Positions 1 through 7,930 of a stretch of DNA of 22,446 bases are shown one piece after another; the first letter of the stretch is position 1; the number at the start of each line of letters is the position of its first letter. The stretch covers positions 1-22,446 of the forward strand of contig JAKBGP010000009.1 of assembly GCA_021833045.1 (NCBI GenBank), given 5' to 3'. The notes below the pieces were generated by a model. That model was not told where the DNA came from and ran no database searches. It saw only the letters and a program-made list of their open reading frames with translations. The position numbers and the translations under genes were made by a program. The stretch is from Thermoplasmata archaeon (GTDB lineage: Archaea > Thermoplasmatota > Thermoplasmata > Thermoplasmatales > Thermoplasmataceae).

Positions 1-74
1 CGAAGGGTAAAACACGCCCCGGCCGGAAGTTGAACCTATAGTCCATATCCCTACCAATATTTTATTAACTCCAT
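1..74. other. Left-edge sequence, possibly the end of a gene cut by the window
   Basis: The first 40 bases are clearly richer in G and C than what follows. On the plus strand, bases 3-41 read as an open tail KGKTRPGRKLNL ending in TAG, which could be the last residues of a gene lying to the left. The minus strand is also open to the edge in one frame (VGIWTIGSTSGRG, leftward from about base 54). Neither can be chosen from so little sequence. I checked for a tRNA end, because integrases often sit beside tRNA genes, and saw no convincing T-arm. Confidence 0.2.
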
Positions 75-1319
75 ATGCATCCTTATGATATGGTATTTTC
101 AAATCTTACAATTGAATATGAAAGATCCATGTTAACGAAGGAACAGATTCCAGAAGTAGCTAAGAAAGCCATTATAAACTTCGTAGACGGTGATCTCCTT
201 TTGGAAAATATAGGTGAAAAAAGACGTATGAACTATTATCAACGCTTAAGAGTTGTTGCTAGATGGATTCCAGATAATTTTACAAACCCCTCTAAAGATG
301 ATGTTAAGAAGATAATGGTTCATCTAAATGATGGGTATTCAGATTGGACAAAGTCAACCTACCTAAAAATGCTTAAGAAATTCTACCGTAAAACACTTCC
401 TAAGAAAAGATTCGAGACTCTCTTTGAGGACGTAAAAATAAAGCAGCCTAAACAGAAGATACAGCAATCTGATCTCGTCACGCCTGAGGAGGTTAAGGCA
501 CTTATAGATGCTGCCAATAATGCCAGAGATAGGGCTATATTCTCCACCCTCTATGATTCAGGGTGTCGTATAGGGGAGCTCCTTCTTATGAAAATACGAA
601 GTGTAGCCTTTGACGGTTACGGTGCAATCCTCGCCGTCCCATTTGAAGGCAAGACAGGCACAAGATCAGTTAGAATTGTAGGAGATTCTGTTCCTTATCT
701 TAGAGCGTGGCTCGATAATCACCCCAAAAGGAACGATATGAATGCCCCGTTGTTCTGCAACATATCGGAGACTATAAGGGGAAGAGCCATGACCTATGAT
801 GATATTAGAAAAGCTCTCATTAACTCAACGAAAAGGGCAGGGATAACCAAGAGGATATATCCACATCTGTTCAGGCATACTAGAGCTACTATTCTAGCCT
901 CAAAACTGGCCGAAGCGCCTCTTGAGGCTCAGATGGGATGGATTCCGGGAACTAAACAGATGGGAACTTATGTACATTTATCTGGTAAACAAACAGATGA
1001 AGCAATCTTAAAAGCTTATGGGATTGAAGTCAACGAAAGCGGGATTAGTGAGCCTAAGCCTTCTGTTTGTCCTCGCTGTGGTGAAATTAATCCATCCAAC
1101 GGAACATATTGCAGAAAATGCTGGCTTCCACTCAGTACAGAAGCTGCCCTGGAGTTGAAAGAGAAGGAAAGCCATATTCAAACGGAACTTGAAATTAAGG
1201 GCATTATCAGTCCACAGGTCAAAGCACTGATTGAAAATATGCCAGAAACTGAGAGGACTGGAATTCTTGCGTCTATCATCGAACTCGCGTTAAAGGAGAA
1301 AGAAAAACCTAGAAATTAG
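75..1319 (+). CDS. Tyrosine recombinase (Xer/phage-integrase type) with C-terminal zinc ribbon
   Basis: A site-specific recombinase of 414 residues that would cut and rejoin DNA through a covalent 3'-phosphotyrosine. The N-terminal 130 residues look like the SAM-like core-binding domain. The catalytic domain covers about 135-315: R165 in GCRIGELL, K193 in EGKTGTR, H264 and R267 in HLFRHTR, W289 in the box usually holding H or W, and nucleophile Y299 in GTYVHLSG. All key residues are present, so it is probably active. A four-cysteine zinc ribbon follows (C332, C335, C346, C349), then a helical tail. Such Xer-like integrases with an added ribbon are, to my knowledge, seen in archaea including Thermoplasmatales. 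M6 (base 90) and M19 are possible later starts. Its place at the left edge fits an integrase-borne island, but I found no attachment site. Confidence 0.93.
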   Translation: MHPYDMVFSNLTIEYERSMLTKEQIPEVAKKAIINFVDGDLLLENIGEKRRMNYYQRLRVVARWIPDNFTNPSKDDVKKIMVHLNDGYSDWTKSTYLKMLKKFYRKTLPKKRFETLFEDVKIKQPKQKIQQSDLVTPEEVKALIDAANNARDRAIFSTLYDSGCRIGELLLMKIRSVAFDGYGAILAVPFEGKTGTRSVRIVGDSVPYLRAWLDNHPKRNDMNAPLFCNISETIRGRAMTYDDIRKALINSTKRAGITKRIYPHLFRHTRATILASKLAEAPLEAQMGWIPGTKQMGTYVHLSGKQTDEAILKAYGIEVNESGISEPKPSVCPRCGEINPSNGTYCRKCWLPLSTEAALELKEKESHIQTELEIKGIISPQVKALIENMPETERTGILASIIELALKEKEKPRN

Positions 1320-1638
1320 TGAACAATGAATTTCATCGTTTACTTTCTGATACTGAGTTACTAAGTTTATAAGTTCTCTATGGTTATAAATTAACAACAT
1401 TATTTTTCCTTATTCTTTTGAATGATTTATCTACTGAATATTAAAATTCTGCATAGTTACGAATCAGAGTTTACCCACTGTGTTAATTGGTAGCTCGTTG
1501 TGTTTCACGTTTCAAAGTTATTCAACTGTTTATGAGAATAAACAGCACTGCTACGCCTTATATCAGAGATATAAAGTGATCCCGATTAAATAGTTAATAA
1601 GCTATGAATAAATATCTTTTGTCTTAAAATTCCTATTT
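1320..1638. other. Gap between integrase and convergent membrane-protein gene
   Basis: AT-rich sequence between two genes that point towards each other. The only structure noted is a short stem with 7-base arms TTATATC (1558-1564) and GATATAA (1568-1574) and a 3-base loop. No gene, tRNA or obvious attachment repeat is visible. The gap presumably holds the transcription ends of both neighbours. Confidence 0.4.
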
Positions 1639-4623
1639 TTACTCAATTTCCTGTTTTCCAACTAGGAAAACAAACGCTTCGGAAATGGCATGAATCTCCT
1701 TTTCAATACTTTCAATTCCATTTGAAGAAAATTTTAACTTTACATTTTCAGTTTCTATAATAAATTGCTCTAATTCTGACTTTAAAAACTCTTTTTTTAT
1801 AGTTCCAGATACTATTTTAAGACAAGCATCGAAGAAGGAGTTCGGATTACTTAATTCTAAGATTTTATTATTTAATTTCTCCTTATCCCTCTCTAAAATA
1901 ATAGTACTTAAATCTGCGGTAGTCGCTCCTTTAATTGGTTCAAAGTACGATTTGTCAAATTCTAAATATCTAGCGAATCCCATGATATCATGGTTGGCAA
2001 TGTTTCTTATTATTGATCGAAGATTATAATCCTCTGATACATCACCTTTATTCTCAATCAATCCGATCCATGCCAGTTTCTTCTCAGTTTTCTCATCCTT
2101 AAGGAGGTTTTTCATCATTCTAATATATCCTCTTTCAGCAGAATTTGCATTCTCTGAATCGAACAACTTTCTTATCGCTGAAATATCCAGGGGGAGAATT
2201 TGCCAGCCTTCAATATTCTCTATTTTACTTATGGGATCTTTTGTTACGTAAGTTGAATCCTCAAACGAATGGGCATATTTTATTAGATCATCCAAATACT
2301 TTCTGATAAAACTATCCATTGTGATTGAGAAATCATTGAACGTTATACCTTCTGGTACAATTCCAAGTATAACCGCGAAACCTGAGTCATCTACTCTATA
2401 AAAATCAGTAGGCTCAGTTTTTCCTCTAAATTCTGTAGTAGTTAAAGTAGTCCAGTTATATTTCAAATAACTCGCAAAAGATTTCATATGATGTCTGGAA
2501 TTGGGTAATGTTGAGCCAGACTTCAGCGTAGTTATTAAACTTCCTTTTTTGGAAGGTTTGAAAATGAGATAAGCATTTAGTGCACCTCCAATCAACATCG
2601 ATTTTATGAATTCATCGTTTAATTCACGATCGAATATAGTGTCTACTATTTTTTTAAGTATTTTATTCCCATTTTTTCTATCATCTTTAAGAGGTATTTC
2701 GATCGACTGCTTTAAAGATATCATGCTGGCATTAGATACAAGAAAATCGTAGGTTGGAATATTTCCACGCTCAAATTCACTACGAAACTGGTTAACAAAG
2801 TACTGATCTTTATCTTTATCAGGATGTTCAAGAATTTCCATGATAATTTTTGGAATGTTATTTATGTCACTTTTCTGAAACATCTCTGTGAACTTTAGAA
2901 GTGTTTTTTCACCATTGTGTTCATAGGATAAGTAAAATTTATTGAGACTTATTCTATCCACTGCAGGTTGAAAACTTAGTTTACCATTACAAAATAAGAT
3001 GAACAATATTTTAACGTATTTTTCTATGGAATAACCATGGGATTCTGGGAACTTTTTGACCAATTCATTCTCCCAGTCTACAAGTTTAAAAAAGTATTCC
3101 AGATAATATTTCATCCACTGGTTTTCATTCTCACTAATAACACTCGTTGTTATCAGTTTAATAAATTCATCCGTTTTTACGTTAATTGACACTTTAAAAT
3201 TTATGAACTTCATTGCCTTTTCAGCGTTGTTTAGGAAGTCAAGAAGTTCCAATATATTGTTAAATTTACTTCCTAGTTTCTCTATCTTATAATCTCCTAT
3301 TGAAGATAGCACCTTTCCAAGCATCTCCTTTTTTATGGAATTCGTTTTTCCTAGGACATCTTTATAAACAAAACTAGCAAAAAGCTCCTTATCATCTTTT
3401 CCTAATTTCATTAAAAGATTCCTGCGATCAGATTCAGGATCACCGTAGTGGTATATAAGATTCAAAATAACTATGTTTAAATTTCCTTTTTCCACAGCCC
3501 ATTTTGAAAATAATGTGTTAATGAAGAAAGTTCCATCTTCTATAGATTCGAGAGTTAGATCTTTATCAGAGTACATTTTAAATTTTTCTAAATCAACCTT
3601 TACTCTAAATGTGTCCAGATTAGTTATGAACTTGTTAAAATTTGATTCAGCTCTCTTAAAAAGCTCAGATAGCTGTGCTTTTACAGATCTTACCGTGTAC
3701 TCCTTTTCATTAGAAACGTATTGTTCTAAAGTTTCTAATACGATCTTATCCATTGAATCGGTTCGCCATGGAAAGCTTCCATTCACTGGGATAGATTTTT
3801 TAATTAATTGGATTAGTTTTTCCCTGCTTATTTTTGATTCTTTACGTCTTAATATGTTTTTCAAGGTATCTTTTACAACTGGGTCTTTAATATAATCGTA
3901 GTATGCTAACTTTACTATGTCTTCTTTAATCCCTGATGCCTTACTTATATTATTAATTAGATATTCAAAACTGGCTGCTTCACTGTACATGATCTTTTTT
4001 GAATTTTGCAACGAAATACCAACTTTTTCGCTATAAATTTCGTAAGAAATCATTGAACCAAGAATCATTTGCTTTATGTGCTCCTGAGTGCTGTGATTTC
4101 CAACTGCTTCCATAAAATTTTTTAGCCCTGGTACAAAGGTTTGGGTTATTATTTCTATTGTATCTGGAGTAGCGTTTCCATCTGTGCCAATCCCATTCTC
4201 TTTATCTGTTTCTTCAAGTTCATTATCTAAACCTTTGTTTTTCCAAACAAATTTTGATATTCTGATGACCAAGTACACATAGGGACCTATAATAAAGATC
4301 ACATCTATGATTTTAAGAATGAAACTGTATCTGATTAACCCAAGTCCCTCTAATACGTTTAGGACCATTGAAACTGAAAACACAAACACTAAAATAATAA
4401 ATAAAGACCTATGGTTTGTAGAATCACGAAATGTTTGGATTCTTTTTATCAATGTTTCATGTACTTTTTGTTTTCTTCTTAAGGAATCCGTTGCCTTTTT
4501 CTCAATATCGTTGAGGTTTATACCCTGTTGTAGTGTCCATGTGCCTATATCATCTGGAAATTCATCGTTTAGATTTTGACTGTCTTTACCGTCATTCAAT
4601 GTTCGGAGCACCCCAACTATCAA
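1639..4623 (-). CDS. Large two-membrane-segment protein of unknown function (994 residues)
   Basis: I do not recognise this family. The N-terminal 72 residues are charged. Two hydrophobic segments follow at about 73-92 and 99-121, joined by a short loop, so both tails probably lie on the same, likely cytoplasmic, side. The remaining 870 residues are rich in Lys, Ile, Asn and Glu, look mainly helical, and show no Walker box, zinc cluster or nuclease motif that I can see. The start is a TTG (4621-4623). A GTG four codons later (4609-4611) is an alternative, and the next Met is residue 86, inside the first membrane segment. An AT-rich TATA-like stretch lies about 25-35 bases upstream and no ribosome site is visible, so the mRNA may be leaderless. 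A short membrane hairpin with a huge soluble part resembles the layout of membrane-acting defence proteins, but that is only inference from neighbours. Confidence 0.85.
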   Translation of the reverse strand: MIVGVLRTLNDGKDSQNLNDEFPDDIGTWTLQQGINLNDIEKKATDSLRRKQKVHETLIKRIQTFRDSTNHRSLFIILVFVFSVSMVLNVLEGLGLIRYSFILKIIDVIFIIGPYVYLVIRISKFVWKNKGLDNELEETDKENGIGTDGNATPDTIEIITQTFVPGLKNFMEAVGNHSTQEHIKQMILGSMISYEIYSEKVGISLQNSKKIMYSEAASFEYLINNISKASGIKEDIVKLAYYDYIKDPVVKDTLKNILRRKESKISREKLIQLIKKSIPVNGSFPWRTDSMDKIVLETLEQYVSNEKEYTVRSVKAQLSELFKRAESNFNKFITNLDTFRVKVDLEKFKMYSDKDLTLESIEDGTFFINTLFSKWAVEKGNLNIVILNLIYHYGDPESDRRNLLMKLGKDDKELFASFVYKDVLGKTNSIKKEMLGKVLSSIGDYKIEKLGSKFNNILELLDFLNNAEKAMKFINFKVSINVKTDEFIKLITTSVISENENQWMKYYLEYFFKLVDWENELVKKFPESHGYSIEKYVKILFILFCNGKLSFQPAVDRISLNKFYLSYEHNGEKTLLKFTEMFQKSDINNIPKIIMEILEHPDKDKDQYFVNQFRSEFERGNIPTYDFLVSNASMISLKQSIEIPLKDDRKNGNKILKKIVDTIFDRELNDEFIKSMLIGGALNAYLIFKPSKKGSLITTLKSGSTLPNSRHHMKSFASYLKYNWTTLTTTEFRGKTEPTDFYRVDDSGFAVILGIVPEGITFNDFSITMDSFIRKYLDDLIKYAHSFEDSTYVTKDPISKIENIEGWQILPLDISAIRKLFDSENANSAERGYIRMMKNLLKDEKTEKKLAWIGLIENKGDVSEDYNLRSIIRNIANHDIMGFARYLEFDKSYFEPIKGATTADLSTIILERDKEKLNNKILELSNPNSFFDACLKIVSGTIKKEFLKSELEQFIIETENVKLKFSSNGIESIEKEIHAISEAFVFLVGKQEIE

Positions 4624-4761
4624 TTTTGTTACGTTTAAATTGAAATTATTTAATTACTTAACAGAATCAATTGATTAAATCAACACACTTATTTAACTTT
4701 CGGGCATGTTTGTAATTAAATGGAGATGGTATTATTCACCTTAATCTATTAAGTCTATCAA

Positions 4762-4780
4762 AGCGAAAGGCTTTTTCGCT
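4762..4780. terminator. Hairpin followed by T-rich stretch
   Basis: Arms AGCGAAA (4762-4768) and TTTCGCT (4774-4780) pair perfectly around a 5-base loop, and a T-rich run follows on the plus strand. An alternative stem AAAGC/GCTTT overlaps it. No plus-strand gene ends just upstream, so it may instead be a binding site near the promoter of the leftward gene. Confidence 0.3.
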
Positions 4781-4840
4781 CAATAATTTTTGTTCGGCCC
4801 TCTGTTAACTGGTAATCAAAAGATGAAACCTTACTGTGAA

Positions 4841-4887
4841 ATCATTTATCACAGTATGATAAATGATCATGGATTTTGTATCCATGA
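4841..4887. repeat. Two adjoining perfect palindromes
   Basis: The first has 11-base arms, ATCATTTATCA (4841-4851) and TGATAAATGAT (4857-4867), with a 5-base centre. The second begins at the last base of the first: TCATGGAT (4867-4874) and ATCCATGA (4880-4887), again with a 5-base centre. The two equal centres and abutting positions suggest a paired operator or a cruciform-forming site rather than chance. Confidence 0.65.
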
Positions 4888-4987
4888 GATCATGAAAAAA
4901 ATTTCCATGGTATTATTTTTGCAAACCTGGAAATCATAACCAAATGATACTCCATACATGAAATTATATATGCACTACTGAACAGGA

Positions 4988-5003
4988 AATAGCATATGCT
5001 ATT
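4988..5003. repeat. 16-base perfect palindrome
   Basis: AATAGCATATGCTATT reads the same on both strands, with no spacer. It may be a dimer-binding operator. It lies between the paired palindromes (4841-4887) and the half-site array. Confidence 0.5.
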
Positions 5004-5150
5004 AAGACACATATACCTTGAATATAGACACTGTGCACAATAAAGACTTGGCCCGTATTATAAAATGTGAAAGAAGACCATTAATTAGTGGTGGAATTAT
5101 TTCACTACTGTCATGCAATTTGAATGTCAAACATGCTTCTACCTATTAAC

Positions 5151-5262
5151 CTGTCACCCTACCTGTCATGGGGTGACAACCTAAAAAGTCAGTAAAATAC
5201 GTAATATCAGAAATTCATCTGTCACCCCCCTGTCACCCATGACAACCCCATGACAAGGGGGG
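5151..5262. repeat. 112-bp direct repeat, copy 1
   Basis: Identical base for base to 5368-5479, offset 217. The identity ends inside a run of G that has six bases here and seven in copy 2. It contains seven complete half-sites and one full copy of the spacer. Perfect identity over this length implies a recent duplication or continuing gene conversion. Confidence 0.9.
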
Positions 5263-5367
5263 TGACAACCTAATTTTTACAAAAAAAGGACTTTTAATAT
5301 TAAATAAATCTGTTTATTTACGTTGTTTTTGGTATGTCTACCCTCTAAAATATTAACCTGTCACCCC

Positions 5368-5479
5368 CTGTCACCCTACCTGTCATGGGGTGACAACCTA
5401 AAAAGTCAGTAAAATACGTAATATCAGAAATTCATCTGTCACCCCCCTGTCACCCATGACAACCCCATGACAAGGGGGG
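5368..5479. repeat. 112-bp direct repeat, copy 2
   Basis: Partner of 5151-5262. Just before it, one extra TGTCACCCCC unit has been gained relative to copy 1 (5359-5368), showing that single units as well as whole blocks are added or lost. Confidence 0.9.
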
Positions 5480-5718
5480 GTGACAACTTGGAAACACCAC
5501 AAAACACGTAATTTCAGAAATTGACTTGTCACCCTTCCTGTCACCCCCTGTCACCCATGACAGCTTAACCTGTCACCCCCCTGTCACCCATGACAACCCT
5601 CATGACAAGGGGGGTGACAACCTAAAAAGTCAGTAAATCACGTAGAATTTTGCCAATGCTGTCACCTTGTCACCCCTGTCACCTTGTCACCCCTAAAAAT
5701 GGACTATATATGACAAGC

Positions 5719-5778
5719 ATTATAGGGGTGACACCCCCCTATAATAGACATACGTCCTAGTAGAATTAACTAAGATCA
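5719..5778. repeat. Hairpin-plus-tail repeat, copy 1
   Basis: A perfect 10-base stem, ATTATAGGGG (5719-5728) and CCCCTATAAT (5736-5745), encloses TGACACC. After 12 bases comes the 19-base tail TAGTAGAATTAACTAAGAT (5758-5776). The same hairpin start and tail recur at 5812-5880. Confidence 0.75.
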
Positions 5779-5811
5779 AAAAGTTGAAGATCGAAAAAAC
5801 AAGAAAAAAAA

Positions 5812-5880
5812 ATTATAGGGGTGACAGGGGTGACAACCCCTATACATATATCCATAACATAGTAGAATTAACTAAGATGA
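5812..5880. repeat. Hairpin-plus-tail repeat, copy 2
   Basis: ATTATAGGGGTGACA (5812-5826) repeats the start of copy 1. Arms TATAGGGG (5814-5821) and CCCCTATA (5837-5844) enclose two TGACA units. The identical 19-base tail is at 5860-5878. It directly precedes a 30-codon open frame that begins at 5888. Confidence 0.75.
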
Positions 5881-5887
5881 AAAAATT

Positions 5888-5980
5888 ATGAATGAAAAAA
5901 ATCAATATTTAAAAAATGGACAGGGTTACAGTGAAAGGGATCATCATTTCCATGACATGAAGATGTGGATGAAAAAATAA
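5888..5980 (+). CDS. Possible 30-residue peptide
   Basis: ATG to TAA, reading MNEKNQYLKNGQGYSERDHH and continuing with FHDMKMWMKK. It is His- and Lys-rich, without a recognisable motif. It starts 9 bases after the second hairpin-plus-tail repeat. No strong ribosome site is visible. An open frame of this size can occur by chance, so this is only a candidate. Confidence 0.15.
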   Translation: MNEKNQYLKNGQGYSERDHHFHDMKMWMKK

Positions 5981-6213
5981 TTTAAGAATTGTTATGGGAG
6001 TTTGAAAATGCTTTTGGGTACCTCATTTCATTTTTTTATTATTTTTTTAATGTGAAACCTATTTGTATGGTTACTAAAACAATACCCATGATATACGAAC
6101 GTTTCCATACTGTGAATAAAAATTTACCGTCAACATAAAAAAATAAATATTCTTTATAAGATAGGGAATAAGTTTGAAGGTATGATTAATATATTATACT
6201 AAAAAAGATATGT

Positions 6214-6226
6214 TATACTAAGTATA
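6214..6226. repeat. 13-base palindrome
   Basis: TATACT (6214-6219), one A, then AGTATA (6221-6226). A related TTATACTAA occurs about 20 bases to the left (from 6194). This could be an operator or chance in AT-rich DNA. Confidence 0.3.
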
Positions 6227-6382
6227 CGACTTTGATTAGATCTCGCATTAGACTTCACGAATAAAAGAATTATTAGACCAATTTTATATGTATATCTCCA
6301 TACTTTTAAGTTAACGTATTATTTTTTTTTTGAAAGGAATTTCCATCATATTTAGACCATGTCCTTGTGGGTATAGCATTCC

Positions 6383-6412
6383 AAGTGTAGCAATTTGCAA
6401 CTTGTTACACTT
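6383..6412. promoter_or_regulatory. Stem-loop upstream of the zinc-finger HEPN gene
   Basis: Arms AAGTGTAGCAA (6383-6393) and TTGTTACACTT (6402-6412) pair at 10 of 11 positions around an 8-base loop. It ends about 88 bases before the chosen start of the next gene, a plausible operator position. Confidence 0.4.
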
Positions 6413-6486
6413 AATTCTGAAATTTGTATGAACAAAGTCTTAATTAATATAGCGAATTATCTTTTTGTATTCTGATGGTAATATAT

Positions 6487-6494
6487 GAGGGTGA
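6487..6494 (+). promoter_or_regulatory. Ribosome binding site that decides the start at 6500
   Basis: GAGGGTGA contains GGTGA, the match to the anti-Shine-Dalgarno end of 16S rRNA, and stands 5 bases before the ATG at 6500. The ATG at 6485 would place this site inside the gene. Confidence 0.6.
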
Positions 6495-6499
6495 GAAAT

Positions 6500-7930
6500 A
6501 TGATAGATAGAAGCGTGGTAACATGTTTATCGTGTCAGAATCAATTTATCATTAGAATAGGGATTGGATATGAGCCAGAAGTAAAGTTTTACATTACTTG
6601 CCCTCTATGCCATTCTGGGCTGAGAGGAAAATTAACATTGAATCCTAATGGTGATGAAGTAAAAATCTCAAGTAATGACTTCAGGGAGGAATACAGTAAT
6701 AAATATAATTCAATTAAGTTGCAGGTAAGAAACATACATGTAGATTATCCCATAGAGAGAAAAGACCTAAATTTGGATGGAATATCTCCCTATATAAATT
6801 TTAGGATCCTTGTGAAGGATGATGAATTCAAAGTTTTCTTAAGATATTCGAGTCAAGTCTTAGAATATTATAACGACATACTACCAATTATTAAACGATC
6901 AGAAACTTTATTCACAAACAGGAAGTTGGAACAGTTGGAAAAAAATATAAAGAGTATTACTTCCTCAATAAAATTCCCTGATTTCTATAAAGAGCCTGAC
7001 TCAATATATCTCTATCTAGTAGGGTTAGCTCCTTCCCTAATTCACCCTAAGGGAGTTAATGACAAAGCAAAAAAAGACTTCGAATTAGAACTAAAAAAAT
7101 GCCAACGAAATAAACCGAAACTCGAATCGTTGCTTAATTATTGTTTTAAGAACTTTAAATTCTTCGATTTTATAAATCAAACAATTAGAACTGCGATTTT
7201 ACTAATGGATAAACTGGATGCAATTTTTCTCGGCTTGGCGGCAAGATCGTTGACAAAGGTAGGCTTAAGTCTTGACGATTTCGTTGTTTCCAGAGATGAC
7301 TTTGAGGAACTGGGCTCTCTTTACAAAGATATTTTCGAAGTATGCTGGAAAAGTTATAGGTATCAACTGTTATTTATAAATTTATCTCGACGAGGTTCCG
7401 AAGAAAGGTGCTTTGATAAAAATAGAAGCCTAAAAGAAATTATGAATTTGAAGCCTTATAACTTGGAAGATCTCATTAAAGAATCCCAAGAAATGAATAA
7501 AATGTACTCGGTTCTTAGTCGAGAACTTAGGAATTTAGTAGGTCACGCATCGACTAGGTACGATGTAGATTCTGGAAATATTATAAGTCAAGGAAAGAAA
7601 AAAATGTCACTGTTATCTTTCATTGAAGTACTCATTAATTCAACTAATGCACTGGCTTATACAATTTCATTCTGCTTCTTCACACTAAACCAATACAAGA
7701 AATATAATAGCGTCTCTTCTAAAAAAATGATATCAGCATTGCCCCAGCATCAAGCTTTACTAAGCACTATTATGGCAACCCTAAACAGTGATGGCTGTAT
7801 GATTTGTGGCGATACCCCAGCGAGACAGGTAAGGATCAATGGCTCAGACGGAAGATTGTGCAACGATTGCATCAAGATCCAGCGAATTCAGTACGGTTCA
7901 AAAATTGAGGAATTTAATATAGAACCATGA
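6500..7930 (+). CDS. Zinc-finger protein with HEPN-like R-x4-H motif
   Basis: A 476-residue protein (481 if the ATG at 6485 is used; numbers here count from 6485). It opens with two CxxC knuckles, C14/C17 and C39/C42, a zinc ribbon. A long helical middle leads to RELRNLVGHAS, where R349-N-x3-H354 fits the Rx4-6H motif of HEPN RNases and toxins. It ends with a second four-cysteine finger, C438/C441 and C459/C462. The helices before and after the motif, including a hydrophobic stretch near 383-402, suit a HEPN bundle, but the family is not one I can name, so an RNase role is inference. Solitary HEPN proteins act in abortive infection and toxin-antitoxin systems. An AbiV-type HEPN gene lies 0.8 kb downstream and restriction genes follow. 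No antitoxin-like partner adjoins it. Confidence 0.8.
   Translation: MIDRSVVTCLSCQNQFIIRIGIGYEPEVKFYITCPLCHSGLRGKLTLNPNGDEVKISSNDFREEYSNKYNSIKLQVRNIHVDYPIERKDLNLDGISPYINFRILVKDDEFKVFLRYSSQVLEYYNDILPIIKRSETLFTNRKLEQLEKNIKSITSSIKFPDFYKEPDSIYLYLVGLAPSLIHPKGVNDKAKKDFELELKKCQRNKPKLESLLNYCFKNFKFFDFINQTIRTAILLMDKLDAIFLGLAARSLTKVGLSLDDFVVSRDDFEELGSLYKDIFEVCWKSYRYQLLFINLSRRGSEERCFDKNRSLKEIMNLKPYNLEDLIKESQEMNKMYSVLSRELRNLVGHASTRYDVDSGNIISQGKKKMSLLSFIEVLINSTNALAYTISFCFFTLNQYKKYNSVSSKKMISALPQHQALLSTIMATLNSDGCMICGDTPARQVRINGSDGRLCNDCIKIQRIQYGSKIEEFNIEP

Larger units (their letters stand above)
5144..5844. repeat. Array of 34 TGTCA/TGACA half-sites in direct and inverted order
   Basis: I count 34 copies of TGTCA or its complement TGACA from 5152 to 5835, mostly inside TGTCACCC or GGGGTGACA. 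Within clusters, starts are usually 8-13 bases apart, close to one helical turn (for example 5571, 5582, 5591, 5603, 5615). Forward copies come first in each cluster and reversed copies after, so each cluster is a large imperfect palindrome; in one, arms GTCACCCCCCTGTCA and TGACAAGGGGGGTGAC face each other. Clusters are separated by a spacer of about 40 bases that is itself repeated (5181, 5398, degenerate at 5487, partial at 5622). TTAACCTGTCACCC opens three clusters (5146, 5353, 5565). An A/T-only stretch (about 5290-5320) lies between the first two. This is iteron-like, but no Rep, Cdc6 or ParB-like gene is in view, so origin, centromere and operator all remain open. Confidence 0.85.
4624..6499. 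other. 1.9-kb gene-poor region with palindromes and repeat array
   Basis: This lies between a leftward gene (start 4623) and a rightward gene (start 6500), so it carries the promoters of both. The left part (4760-5003) holds several perfect palindromes. The middle (5144-5844) holds the TGTCA/TGACA array. The right part (5980-6480) is very AT-rich, with long T runs near 6035-6050 and 6320-6331 and a few inverted repeats. No long open frame is present on either strand. A replication or partition site, a regulator-binding hub, or a decayed gene are all possible readings. Confidence 0.6.

Noticed and set aside
1..41. Possible tRNA 3' end next to the integrase
   Set aside because: The minus strand shows GGTTCAAC followed by G/C-rich bases, but no T-stem pairing or acceptor end can be drawn.
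3473..3895. 140-codon plus-strand open frame
   Set aside because: It lies wholly inside the 994-residue gene on the other strand and its composition is that of a shadow.
5144..5844. CRISPR array
   Set aside because: Repeats are 5-9 bases with variable short spacing, spacers are themselves repeated, and no cas gene is present.
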